From: an uncultured Christensenella sp. | GTDB lineage: Bacteria > Bacillota > Clostridia > Christensenellales > UBA1242 | DNA: 23,526 nt | Assembly (NCBI GenBank): GCA_949295755.1 | Contig: CASFMG010000091.1 | Location: forward strand, 1 to 23,526 | Direction: 5' to 3' | Part shown: positions 1 through 9,284 of the stretch, one piece after another | Layout of the letters: each line of letters opens with the position of its first letter | How positions within the stretch are numbered: position 1 is the first letter of the stretch | Notes under the pieces: model-generated | Database searches by the model: none | Told to the model about the DNA's origin: nothing | The model's input: the letters and a program-made list of their open reading frames with translations, nothing else | Position numbers and translations under genes: made by a program

Positions 1-2
1 AC

Positions 3-3000
3 AGTAGTTTAATTAGAAATTTTGCATTAAAGGTTTTAGATGAAATTGATATTGAAACTATTTCACTTAGTTTTAATGATGAAGTGGTTTTGCCTATAAA
101 TAAAGATGAAAATAGTTATATTGAAATAATTTCAAACGATGATGTTGATTTTAAAAAAACATATATTATGTCATACGATGCAACAAAAAACTATGATTTT
201 GAATTTATATCAAAGGCAACAAATGAAATTTTTTCTAGTTCTAAATGGGAACTTGAAAACAAATATAGTATTGATATAATAAATCAAAATGAAAATCTTG
301 TTGAAGATACACTAATCATTAGAGTATTTGATGCTAGTTATAGGCAATATTATAGAGATATTGAATACAAAATAAAATTTGTGTATATTCCTGAGTCTGT
401 AAAAATAAATGGACAAACCACAGTAGAACAAGTTGATTTGTTTGATAATAATTTAGAATCTAGCGTAAAAAAAGCAAAAATTTCTATAAATCCAACCAAA
501 GCAACATTTTCTAGTGTAACAATAGAATTTTATGTTGAAAATGCAAATACTGGCATTTTAACAAAAGTGTTATATAATGAAATTAAAGAATATTTATGTG
601 TTAAATACAAAGGTATTGAAATTATAGACAATCAAATCATAAATGACTTGTCGGCGGAAATTGAATATTATGGAAGAAAGGTTTTGCCTAGTGATTTATA
701 TGGCGAAAATGTTTATATTAGATTTGTCTGCAATTCTCAATATTTAGAAACACCTATATATAACGAAATTTCTGTAATCATAAGAAAAAGTGCAACAGAT
801 TTCTATGTTAGTGAACAGTACACAAATTCAACAATTTATGTAAGCACAAATGACGATATTGTTACATTTGATGGATTTGTTGTTAAAGAAGAGGGGGCAT
901 TTATTGGCGAGATAATCGCAGTTGCTGATTATTTGAGTTCGGGATATGTTGAAGTAGCACAAACGCAAGACAATTTGGCTTCTATTGATATAAAACCATT
1001 AAAACAAGGTCAAGCAACTTATACACTAATTTTGTCTAGTGGTATTTCTACAAGATTGACCATAGTTGTTAAAGAAGAGTTTTCAATAGATGATTTTTGG
1101 CTTTATGTTTCTCCAAACAACACAGATAGTGTTGCAGAAGTAACATACAAAAACATTAGAGATAATTCAACACTTAGTTCAGTTGTATTAAGAGGTCTTG
1201 GCGAGTTTGAAATTATAACAAACATTGTGCCAAAAAATATTGATAAAGATATGTACACATTATCATATAGAAGTACAAATCCTGATTCCATTAGTATTGA
1301 AAACAACAAGGTTAAGGCAAAAAAGATTGATAATCAAACATATAAAATTATTGTTGATTTATCAATAATGCAAGTTGACCAATTTAAAATTGTTGAAAAT
1401 CCTTTGTATCAAAACAATAATGAATATTCCTTTGAAGTTAAGTGTTTTCAACCTATATCGTCATTTAGTGTTGTTGGTTCAAATGCTGGGCAAAACAATC
1501 AATCTTATTCAAGCAAAACAGATGTTTATGTTGGAAATATTGGCGAAGTGGACAAACTTATGTCAGAAGTCAACATAAAACTACTTATAGACAACAACGA
1601 ACCCGAAGACGATGATGCTAGATTAAATGACATTAGATGGAGTTTTTCAACAACTTCAATTTTAGTTGAGGACGGAATTTATGAACTCAGTGAATCGGGT
1701 TCGCAAATTGGATACTTTTATGCCAATGAAATGAGATTTGTTTGCAGAAGTTCCAATTCAAGTGGTTATATTAGAATAACGGCAGAAATTATGGAGTATG
1801 GTAAAGCCGTTTCTGCTTCTATACAAATTGATATACAATCATATGTGCAAGTAAACAACATTTGGCTAAATAACTATATTGAACAAATTTATTTAGATGC
1901 TGTTTACAATGAAATAACTTTGTACCCTTACATTGTTCCAAACGATGCAACAAACAAAAATTATGTTGTATGGTTTGAACCAAAAGAAGGTACTTCTAAT
2001 GCTATTGTTCAACTTGAATATGATTCTTCTTATATTAAATTATCATATGCAGGTCGTGGTGGTGGACAAGGAACATTGCATATTGTTCCGAGTTCAAAAT
2101 ATAGTGGAGAAGCCTCCAAAGATGGGACTCTTTATGAATCTTCACTAAATCTTGATGTTTATATTGGCGAAGGAACAATTGATAATCCGTTGCATATAAG
2201 AACGTGGGAAGAATTTAAAAATATTGATTTATCAAAACATTATGTAATTGATACAATAATTGATGCACAAGGTGAAGAAATTACACCACTAGGAGAACTT
2301 TCTGGTGGAATTAAGGGATATGTTACAAATATTGTAAACAATAAAATAACTCGTGAAAATGTAGGTGGAATTGTAAATTTTGTAATAAAAAATCCTACAA
2401 CGATTAGAGGTGTTGATTATTATGGTTTATTTACAAATATATCTTCAACAGGTTATTTAACTAATTTAACAATATCGGGTAAGATTGATATAAGTGAAAC
2501 AACATCAAATAATTCATATATTGGCGCTGTCTGTGGAATAAATAATGGACTTATAAAAAATGTTTCAATTAATATATTAAAAAGTAATATTAGTTCAAAC
2601 GGAACAAACAACTTATATGTTGGCGGTGTTTGTGGCGAAAACAACGGAAGTATCATAACTGATATAATAGACAAAGAAGCAGGATATATTGTTGAAAATA
2701 TTGATAATGAAAAGCGAATAGGCGACAATACTCTATTTAATGGCTATGAAATAACAAATTCTGGAATTATAAATCCAAATTTTGAAACAATAGTGCCAAA
2801 TTCAACAATAATGGTGCAAATGTATGATGTATTTAATGTGTTTGTAAACAAAGTAAACAATGAAACATTATATTTAGGTGGTGTTGTTGGAAACAATAAC
2901 GGACTTATTGGATTTAGGAACAATAACGATTACATAAAATACAATTTATATGGCACATCAAGTGTTGTTAATATATTAGTTAATGGTGTAGATAATAATT

Positions 3001-6000
3001 CGTATATTGGTGGAATTGCAGGATATAACGATGGTGGAAACATTATAAATGTTTTGGCAAAAGGTATTTTGCAAGCCAACAATTTCTCTCATATCGCCGG
3101 AATAATTGGTGTACTTAATAAAGGTAAAATTTTAAATAATACAACAAAAGTTTTTGTTAGAGGCAAAAATTATGTCGCTGGACTTGTTGGACTTGTTTCA
3201 CAAGATGCTGGTGAAAATGTAAATATTACGGGAAATATTGTAGAAGCCATTGATGAAGGAAAAACTGGAACCGATGTTTCACTCATTATAAGCAATAAAG
3301 GTGATGATGGTAGAGATTGTGCACATTTGTATTTTCTAGGAAGCACTGCCGTTAATAACGATGGAAAAAATATTTGTCAAACTTATGTAAATAGAAATAT
3401 AATAACTGACGGCGAAAACGAAAATTTAACTAATTATTACGGAGATGTAATTAAAATATCAGCCGATGGTATAACAAAAAGAGAAACATTTAGTAAAGCA
3501 TTAGATGTTGTAAATTTTAGTGAAATAATTGATACAACAAAATATCCAAATAACACCATAATTTTAATGTATTATAAAGCGATTGATGTATTAAATCAAA
3601 GTTTGTTAAAACAATTTAATACTCAAAAACTTCCAAACGACTTATTGTTAGAACAATATAGAAATCTAGAAATAAATATATCTTCAAGCGCAAGTTCAAT
3701 TATTTCAATTTCAGCATCAGGCGAACTCATATTAAATTCAACAGGAATATGTGTTTTAACTTTGTCATCATCTAATAATTATAAAGATAAAGTTGAAATT
3801 AAGGTTATAGTAACAAACTATATTTCTGGTCTAGAAATGTATTTAACTTCTGATAGGGTAAGTAGTGCCATTACTTCTGTGAATGTACTTAATATAAATA
3901 ATAGAAACATTCTTAGTTTGTATCCAAAATATGCTGGTCGAGTTAATACAATAAATGGTTATAGAATTGACACCATTGAAAATATGGAGGCACTTTTAGA
4001 AATTGATGCAGACGAAAATTATGTGATTGTTAAACAATCAGGCAAAACAGTTATGCTTCAAGGTAATGGAACAAACAACTCAACAACAAACCTGCCTCTT
4101 AATTTCTATGTTTATATTCCTGTTGTAACAAATGGCGTAGAAACAAGATATTATTTAATTAACAATCAAAATGATAATGTTTTTGTGGTGAATGGTAAAA
4201 ACAATCCAAATTTGCAATTAAATATGAATTATACACAAGGTATATACAATATTGAATTAGATAAAACGAGTATGGAAATTGTTCCAAGTGATGTGATAAA
4301 TGTTAAAGTTCAATATTTGACTGATGACGAAAACGATAGGTTAAACCTTTTGATGAAATATATAGAAACTGGTGTTTTTATTGAATATAGCAAAGAAAAT
4401 GAAAGTGCATTTAATGAGTATTTCAAAACCGTTAAGATAAGCGAACCAAAACTTGATAACGGGAAATATTATGTTGATTATACCTTTGAAATCAATACAG
4501 AAAGCGAAGTTAAGTTAGGTAAATATGAATTTGTATTTTCAAGTTCCATTAGTGGAATTTCAAAAACATTAAGCGTAAAATATTCAAGTCAACCAATGGA
4601 TAGTGTAATTATTAAAAATTATACTTTTGCAGACAACCAAAATATTGAACTTGGTACACTTGATGATGGAAGTATAATTTACAACACAAGTTATACAATG
4701 CAAGAAACAAACACTATAACAGCAGGTAAAACAAACATATTAAGAATAGTTGTCAATCCTTATTATGCCGATTATTCATATATTGAAGTTACAAATGATA
4801 ATTCTAATATAAATAATGGTAAAGTTGTTTTGTTTGGATTATTAAAGCAATATAACAATCAACCATATCAAGCAGTTGTGTCAACAAATGGATATACTAC
4901 GGCAAATGGAATAAGAGTGTATAAAAAAGATATACAAGGTGGAGACTTGCAAATTCTTTATAGGTTACATACTAATGTAATAGAAGGGGATACTGTAACA
5001 TTAAAAGTCAATTTCTATAATGAAAACAATCAAATCGTTTATAGTGAGGAGCAAAAGGTTTTAACTATTGCTATAGACAAATCTATTGAAGTTGGAATTG
5101 TAGGAAAAGAAAATTCAAGTGGTAAATATTATCTCGCTAGGGGTATGTCATATGCACTTGATGTTAAAGCAGTTGGATATAACAATGATGAAATTTATAT
5201 TACATCATCATCTCCTTACATAACAGTTAAACGTGATGGCAATTTATTTTATTTACAAGTGGCACAAAATATAAATTATATTGTTGGTCAAGAAGGCGCA
5301 GATGTCCTTATATCCTATTATGGCAAGCGTTTAGTCAATGGACAAATGGTTGAAAGCAGTAAAAATAGTTTTGTTTGCACGGTTGTTGAATATGTTTTTG
5401 ATGATTTTAATGTTGATGATATGTTTGCAAATAATGAGATTTTGCTTGGTGTTGGAAATGCAGTAGATATTAGAGATAAAATAATTGACCAACTTGATAT
5501 TGAATATTTTCAAAGTGCAACTGGTGCAGTGTCTTTACTTAAAGAAAGTATCAAACAAACGGGAACTTTTTATTATAAAAAAGGCGACATTTATTCTTGG
5601 CTTAATAGTGAAACAAATGATGAAATTCAAAAAGAATATAAAATTAATGGTTATGTTTATACACCACTAAAAGTTGGAGATAATGTATTTAGTTTTGGAA
5701 TATACCTTGAATTATATTATTTGCAAGGCTATTTAGTTGTAAAAGAAGTGGAAAAACCAGAAGAAATTAGTCAATCTGACATCAAAACTTTTGATATTAG
5801 TGTAGTTCAAAGCAGTTTGGAAGATGCACCATTACCAATTTATAACGCAGAAGATTTAACAAGAATGATTGATGATAATTATTATAGATTGATGGCTGAT
5901 ATTGAACTTCCTTATGCGTTTAGTCCAATTACTGCAAAAATAAAGAGTTTAGATGGAAACGGAAAGAAAATAATAATAAATAGTGGTGTTTACAAAGATA

Positions 6001-8954
6001 ATGAAGCATACACAAATGTAAGTAAATATGGACTATTTGAAACAATAGATGCCGAAACGGTTATTTCAAACTTAACAATAGAAATAAGTGGATTTGGAAC
6101 TACTATGTTCTCATTTGATAATTCGTTGTCGACAAGTTCATTTAATTTTGGACTTTTGGCAGGTGAGAATAATGGTGTAATAACAAATTGTTCTGTTACA
6201 ATGATAAACTCTTCATCATCTTTAATTGTTGCAAATAATTCATCCGTTTCAAACACAAATACTTCTTATATTGCGGGACTTGTTGCAGTAAATAATGGTT
6301 ATATAACAAACAGCAGAGTTAATTTAAAAATTGAATCATCAGGTGCAAACCTTAGTGGACTTGTTGCAGTCAACAATGGGCATATTGCTTCTAGTTATGT
6401 AAAAGACAGTTTGATTAAAAATTCAAGTTCTAATGCAAACAACTCAACAGGTGGCTTGGTTGTGTTAAATAATGGAACAATCATAACAAGTTTTATTGAA
6501 GGCTCATACAACGAAGGAATTATAAAAATTTATGCTGAGAATACAATAAACATTGTTAGTGCTTCTTCAATAGCCGGCGCATTTGTTTATCAAAATTCAG
6601 GAACAATAGAAGATTGCTATGCAAACATACCTGTTATTGCTTCTTCAAGAAACTCGGGATTTGTGTTCGCAAACAACGGAACAATTAAAAGATGTTACAC
6701 AACTTCAAAACTTGGAGACGGCGATTACGAAAACTATCCATTTATTGTAAATCAGGGCGATAATTCTTTAATTGAGAGTTGTTACTATTTAAGTGATGAT
6801 TTGTTCAATGTCAATATAAATCAATCTAACAAAAATATAGATGGATTAAGACCAACTTCACTAAGTGAATTTGTAACAAGACATAAAGTTGAAAACAATG
6901 AGATACAAGAAGAAGAACTATTTACTGAATTTGTTGTAAATAAAAATAAAGAAATAAACAGTGGCGTGTGGTTCTTTGATCAAACTGACAATGCTCACAA
7001 TTTTAATGTTGGTGATACAATTTCAACAATGGACCATCAAAAATACATACAAAATACAAGTTATGTAACTTATGCACAATATAGTTATAAAGGAACAGCA
7101 CAAAAATTTGTAGCAAACAGATTGCAACTTGTTTCTGCAAATACTTTGGCATACAGTGAAAAAGAACTGACATCTTCATATGATGAAGAAACGGGTATAT
7201 ATACATATAACTATTTCACTTCAAGTATTTATGCTGAAGATGGTTCAAAATATAATCCAACAATAATTTATAGTGCTTCACAATTTGAAAAGCATATTCT
7301 TAATAATTCACTAAAAAATGTCAACACTTCAAATTATAGATTTGTTAAAGATATCAACTACACAGATGACAATTTGGTTGTTAGTTCATTATATAAAACA
7401 ACTTTTGCTGGTTTTATAGAAGGCAATGGAATGGAAATTTCAGGATTTTCTATAAATACAAACGAAAGTTTGTTAAGTTCAGGGTATTTTGCACAAATTG
7501 GAAATGGACTTAATTATGCAACCATTCAAAATTTAGTGTTCGCCCCAAAATATCTAAACTTGCCAAATGCATATAATGTTGGTACAGTTGCAGGTACAGT
7601 CAATAGAGCATATATCTACAACATAAATGTTGATGCCTATATTCTAAATAGTCAAGGTATGGTAATTTTAGGAAGAAATATTGTTGGTGGAATATTTGGA
7701 AGAACAACATCTAGTTTTGATATAAATGGACTATATTCTTCAATTTCGGCAAACGCTTATTATACCAATTTGAGTGCTGATTACAATACGGAAAGTGTTC
7801 AACAAAAAATTCTTTATGAAGAAATGGGAACAAATACTGATGCTGTTTCTTATGCCGGTAGCATTGTTGGTTATGTGGCAGGAACAGGAACAATCAAAAA
7901 TCCAAAAGTTACAAATGATGTTGCTTCAATTGGAATGATTTGTGGCTTTATGTTTGGTGGAATTGGTATAAATGCAACAGTTGAAAATGTAAACTTGGTT
8001 ACATCATACGGACAACAAAACTTTATTAGAGCAAGTGCATATGCAGGTTTAATTGTTGGAGATTTAAAAGGTACACTAAAAGATGTTTTAGTAACAAAAC
8101 CAGAGAATCAAGAAAAACTTTATGATTTGTTTAGACTAGAACCAAGAGTTCCTTTGGCTGTTGGTGGTGTTAGTGGTATAGTTCGAGGTGGAACAATTGA
8201 AAATGTGAACATTCATGAAGATATTACATTTGAAAATACAAAATCACTTTTGCCAAATGCAGTTGGTGGACTTAGTGGAAAAGTTTTACAATCTGTTACT
8301 GTAAATAATTTCAACTATTACGGACAAAACATTGTGGGGAGAAGTGTTGTTGGTGGAGTTATTGGTGAACTTAAACTTGATGCAAATAAAAATGTAAATG
8401 TAAATCTTACAAATATAAATATTGGTGTAGATAACAAAACAACAATAAAAATGCAAAAACCAGCAAGTGATGAAAATACAATTGAGATGTATATAGGTGG
8501 TGTTGTTGGAAAAATTACAAGTGACTATGCAAATAATGAAGATATGTCAAAAACAATAACATTAGACCAAATTGAATTAAATGCAATAATAGAAACAGAT
8601 GTAAAAGTTTATGGTTCAATCTTGACAGGCGAAAATATTTCAACAAGTTTCTATCTAAATGCTGGATATTTATTTGGTGGTTATGATGGAAATGGCATAA
8701 ATGGGAATGTAAATTTTGATGCATGGAAATTTAATATATCAGAACCAACTGTAAACATTGAAACAAAAATAAATGTTCAAAATATACGAAATGGAAACAA
8801 CTCAAATGGTATTCCAAAAGAATTTCAAATTAGTTTTGGTTATATAATCGGATTTGAAAGCAACTTAAATGAAAACAATACAATAACTGTTGTTATTAAT
8901 TCTAAAAGTTTTAATGTTAAAGGTTATGAAGTAAATTGGATAACACAAGATTAA
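3..8954 (+). CDS. Giant extracellular Ig-like / GLUG beta-helix repeat protein (5' partial)
   Basis: The reading frame is open from base 3 with no stop, so the gene starts upstream of the window; the GTG at 84 is an internal valine codon, not a supported start. At least 2,983 residues are present. Residues below are counted from base 84. Residues 1-690 are beta-rich and Ig-like; the stretch from about 585 resembles a bacterial Ig-like group 2 domain (VPNDATNKNYVVWF). A first GLUG module starts near 697. A second Ig-like block (near 1193-1250 and beyond) is followed by a second module near 1914 and a third near 2390 that runs to the C-terminus. The protein is rich in Asn, Ser, Thr and Ile and poor in Cys. 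No LPXTG signal, C-terminal membrane segment or SLH/choline-binding repeat is seen, so any anchor must be N-terminal and outside the window. I infer a surface or secreted adhesin-like protein; its ligand cannot be read from sequence. Confidence 0.85.
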   Translation, partial: SSLIRNFALKVLDEIDIETISLSFNDEVVLPINKDENSYIEIISNDDVDFKKTYIMSYDATKNYDFEFISKATNEIFSSSKWELENKYSIDIINQNENLVEDTLIIRVFDASYRQYYRDIEYKIKFVYIPESVKINGQTTVEQVDLFDNNLESSVKKAKISINPTKATFSSVTIEFYVENANTGILTKVLYNEIKEYLCVKYKGIEIIDNQIINDLSAEIEYYGRKVLPSDLYGENVYIRFVCNSQYLETPIYNEISVIIRKSATDFYVSEQYTNSTIYVSTNDDIVTFDGFVVKEEGAFIGEIIAVADYLSSGYVEVAQTQDNLASIDIKPLKQGQATYTLILSSGISTRLTIVVKEEFSIDDFWLYVSPNNTDSVAEVTYKNIRDNSTLSSVVLRGLGEFEIITNIVPKNIDKDMYTLSYRSTNPDSISIENNKVKAKKIDNQTYKIIVDLSIMQVDQFKIVENPLYQNNNEYSFEVKCFQPISSFSVVGSNAGQNNQSYSSKTDVYVGNIGEVDKLMSEVNIKLLIDNNEPEDDDARLNDIRWSFSTTSILVEDGIYELSESGSQIGYFYANEMRFVCRSSNSSGYIRITAEIMEYGKAVSASIQIDIQSYVQVNNIWLNNYIEQIYLDAVYNEITLYPYIVPNDATNKNYVVWFEPKEGTSNAIVQLEYDSSYIKLSYAGRGGGQGTLHIVPSSKYSGEASKDGTLYESSLNLDVYIGEGTIDNPLHIRTWEEFKNIDLSKHYVIDTIIDAQGEEITPLGELSGGIKGYVTNIVNNKITRENVGGIVNFVIKNPTTIRGVDYYGLFTNISSTGYLTNLTISGKIDISETTSNNSYIGAVCGINNGLIKNVSINILKSNISSNGTNNLYVGGVCGENNGSIITDIIDKEAGYIVENIDNEKRIGDNTLFNGYEITNSGIINPNFETIVPNSTIMVQMYDVFNVFVNKVNNETLYLGGVVGNNNGLIGFRNNNDYIKYNLYGTSSVVNILVNGVDNNSYIGGIAGYNDGGNIINVLAKGILQANNFSHIAGIIGVLNKGKILNNTTKVFVRGKNYVAGLVGLVSQDAGENVNITGNIVEAIDEGKTGTDVSLIISNKGDDGRDCAHLYFLGSTAVNNDGKNICQTYVNRNIITDGENENLTNYYGDVIKISADGITKRETFSKALDVVNFSEIIDTTKYPNNTIILMYYKAIDVLNQSLLKQFNTQKLPNDLLLEQYRNLEINISSSASSIISISASGELILNSTGICVLTLSSSNNYKDKVEIKVIVTNYISGLEMYLTSDRVSSAITSVNVLNINNRNILSLYPKYAGRVNTINGYRIDTIENMEALLEIDADENYVIVKQSGKTVMLQGNGTNNSTTNLPLNFYVYIPVVTNGVETRYYLINNQNDNVFVVNGKNNPNLQLNMNYTQGIYNIELDKTSMEIVPSDVINVKVQYLTDDENDRLNLLMKYIETGVFIEYSKENESAFNEYFKTVKISEPKLDNGKYYVDYTFEINTESEVKLGKYEFVFSSSISGISKTLSVKYSSQPMDSVIIKNYTFADNQNIELGTLDDGSIIYNTSYTMQETNTITAGKTNILRIVVNPYYADYSYIEVTNDNSNINNGKVVLFGLLKQYNNQPYQAVVSTNGYTTANGIRVYKKDIQGGDLQILYRLHTNVIEGDTVTLKVNFYNENNQIVYSEEQKVLTIAIDKSIEVGIVGKENSSGKYYLARGMSYALDVKAVGYNNDEIYITSSSPYITVKRDGNLFYLQVAQNINYIVGQEGADVLISYYGKRLVNGQMVESSKNSFVCTVVEYVFDDFNVDDMFANNEILLGVGNAVDIRDKIIDQLDIEYFQSATGAVSLLKESIKQTGTFYYKKGDIYSWLNSETNDEIQKEYKINGYVYTPLKVGDNVFSFGIYLELYYLQGYLVVKEVEKPEEISQSDIKTFDISVVQSSLEDAPLPIYNAEDLTRMIDDNYYRLMADIELPYAFSPITAKIKSLDGNGKKIIINSGVYKDNEAYTNVSKYGLFETIDAETVISNLTIEISGFGTTMFSFDNSLSTSSFNFGLLAGENNGVITNCSVTMINSSSSLIVANNSSVSNTNTSYIAGLVAVNNGYITNSRVNLKIESSGANLSGLVAVNNGHIASSYVKDSLIKNSSSNANNSTGGLVVLNNGTIITSFIEGSYNEGIIKIYAENTINIVSASSIAGAFVYQNSGTIEDCYANIPVIASSRNSGFVFANNGTIKRCYTTSKLGDGDYENYPFIVNQGDNSLIESCYYLSDDLFNVNINQSNKNIDGLRPTSLSEFVTRHKVENNEIQEEELFTEFVVNKNKEINSGVWFFDQTDNAHNFNVGDTISTMDHQKYIQNTSYVTYAQYSYKGTAQKFVANRLQLVSANTLAYSEKELTSSYDEETGIYTYNYFTSSIYAEDGSKYNPTIIYSASQFEKHILNNSLKNVNTSNYRFVKDINYTDDNLVVSSLYKTTFAGFIEGNGMEISGFSINTNESLLSSGYFAQIGNGLNYATIQNLVFAPKYLNLPNAYNVGTVAGTVNRAYIYNINVDAYILNSQGMVILGRNIVGGIFGRTTSSFDINGLYSSISANAYYTNLSADYNTESVQQKILYEEMGTNTDAVSYAGSIVGYVAGTGTIKNPKVTNDVASIGMICGFMFGGIGINATVENVNLVTSYGQQNFIRASAYAGLIVGDLKGTLKDVLVTKPENQEKLYDLFRLEPRVPLAVGGVSGIVRGGTIENVNIHEDITFENTKSLLPNAVGGLSGKVLQSVTVNNFNYYGQNIVGRSVVGGVIGELKLDANKNVNVNLTNINIGVDNKTTIKMQKPASDENTIEMYIGGVVGKITSDYANNEDMSKTITLDQIELNAIIETDVKVYGSILTGENISTSFYLNAGYLFGGYDGNGINGNVNFDAWKFNISEPTVNIETKINVQNIRNGNNSNGIPKEFQISFGYIIGFESNLNENNTITVVINSKSFNVKGYEVNWITQD
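2172..3600 (+). repeat. GLUG module 1 of the giant protein
   Basis: The module opens with a link seen in many GLUG proteins (GEGTIDNPLHIRTWEEFKNI) and an opener ending YYGLFTNISSTGYLTNLTI. Degenerate G-x-x-x-G-x-N-x-G repeats follow: GAVCGINNGLI near 2520, GGVCGENNGSI near 2620, GGVVGNNNGLI near 2877, GGIAGYNDGGNI near 3006, AGIIGVLNKGKI near 3096 and AGLVGLVSQ near 3177. Such repeats are expected to form turns of a right-handed beta-helix. The 3' limit is approximate. Confidence 0.75.
5823..6990 (+). repeat. GLUG module 2 of the giant protein
   Basis: This module has the same plan as the first: an opener (APLPIYNAEDLTRMI, then LDGNGKKIIINS and KYGLFETI) and about six GLUG-type repeats starting near 6144, 6273, 6354, 6453, 6570 and 6654. 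The second and third are a 27-codon tandem pair; the 14 bases GGACTTGTTGCAGT recur at 6276-6289 and 6357-6370, which points to a fairly recent internal duplication. It ends with the common closing pattern GVWFFDQT near 6966. Confidence 0.75.
7251..8954 (+). repeat. GLUG-like beta-helix module 3, C-terminal
   Basis: The module opens with YNPTIIYSASQFEKHI, then IEGNGMEISGFSI. About ten longer and more diverged turns follow, for example VGGIFGRTTSS near 7686, AGSIVGYVAGTGTI near 7857, VGGVSGIVRGGTIENV near 8160, VGGLSGKVLQS near 8262, VGGVIGELKL near 8349 and IGGVVGKITS near 8496. Turns are 30-60 residues, longer than in module 2. The protein stops soon after the last turn with no anchor domain. 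Confidence 0.65.
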
Positions 8955-8967
8955 ACAATTAAAAAAT

Positions 8968-9094
8968 ATATTCCTTAGGAAAAACAATGTATAAAAAACA
9001 CTTTTATTGTCAAAAACTTAACAAAAAATAAAAAATGTTTTTACAATTGTGTTGACAAAAATATTACAAGTGTTTATAATTTCCTAAGGAATAT
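8968..9094. repeat. 15-bp perfect inverted repeat flanking the rpoB promoter
   Basis: The left arm ATATTCCTTAGGAAA (8968-8982) is the exact reverse complement of the right arm TTTCCTAAGGAATAT (9080-9094). Each arm also contains a near-perfect 11-bp palindrome, TTCCTWAGGAA, centred at 8976 and 9086, 110 bp apart. The right arm begins at the last base of the -10 element and covers the predicted transcription start. A pair of operators for a dimeric regulator, or the ends of a 127-bp miniature element, are the main readings. The repeat is seen directly; its function is inferred. Confidence 0.8.
9052..9080 (+). promoter_or_regulatory. Consensus sigma-A promoter of rpoB-rpoC
   Basis: TTGACA (9052-9057), a 17-bp spacer and TATAAT (9075-9080) match the housekeeping consensus at all twelve positions. 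Upstream of the -35, bases 9024-9045 are runs of A and T with the character of an UP element. Transcription should begin near 9087. A strong promoter fits the rpoBC operon, and the overlapping palindrome suggests it can be repressed. Confidence 0.85.
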
Positions 9095-9216
9095 TATTCG
9101 AATAGTGACAAAATTAAAAATATTCTAATTTAATAGTTGGAAAATACAGGCATATAACACGGGGATAACTGTGTGATTTTGCTTGTTATTTTCACGTAAA
9201 GAGAAAGTAAATTTAA

Positions 9217-9249
9217 CATAACATTAATGTTTGTAAACGCAATGTTATG
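9217..9249 (+). promoter_or_regulatory. Hairpin in the rpoB mRNA leader
   Basis: CATAACATT (9217-9225) pairs with AATGTTATG (9241-9249) as a 9-bp stem. Inside the 15-nt loop, GTTT (9229-9232) can pair with AAAC (9235-9238). It ends 20 nt before the ribosome binding site AAGGAG (9270-9275). No U-tract follows, so it is not a classical terminator. The rest of the leader (9087-9216), including a short G-rich patch near 9160, matches no riboswitch class I recognise. Confidence 0.5.
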
Positions 9250-9284
9250 ATTTTACTAATTTTAAGTACAAGGAGAACGTAGAA

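Larger units (their letters stand above)
8955..9284 (+). other. 330-base spacer between the giant gene and rpoB
   Basis: No gene of any size is supported here. In order it holds a 15-bp inverted-repeat arm, an A/T-tract region, a consensus promoter, the second repeat arm overlapping the predicted transcription start, and a leader of about 200 nt with a hairpin, then the rpoB ribosome binding site. I see no GC-stemmed Rho-independent terminator for the giant gene, so transcripts from it may run into rpoB unless the repeat arms or a protein bound there stop them. Confidence 0.8.

Noticed and set aside
84..86. GTG at 84 as the start of the giant gene
   Set aside because: The frame is open upstream to base 3 and no ribosome binding site precedes it; the gene simply enters from outside the window.
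2453..2728. Minus-strand open frames inside the giant gene (also 5990-6256, 8515-8724 and others)
   Set aside because: They are antisense shadows of repetitive AT-rich coding sequence, with low-complexity translations and no ribosome binding sites.
6138..6700. CRISPR-like or satellite array
   Set aside because: The periodicity is in the protein (GLUG repeats) and the units vary at the DNA level; there are no identical repeats with unique spacers.
8800..8954. LPXTG or other cell-wall sorting signal at the end of the giant protein
   Set aside because: The last residues contain no LPXTG-like motif, hydrophobic stretch or basic tail.
8984..9010. Rho-independent terminator after the giant gene
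   Set aside because: Only a weak ACAAT/ATTGT pairing with a long loop is present; there is no GC-containing stem followed by a T-run.
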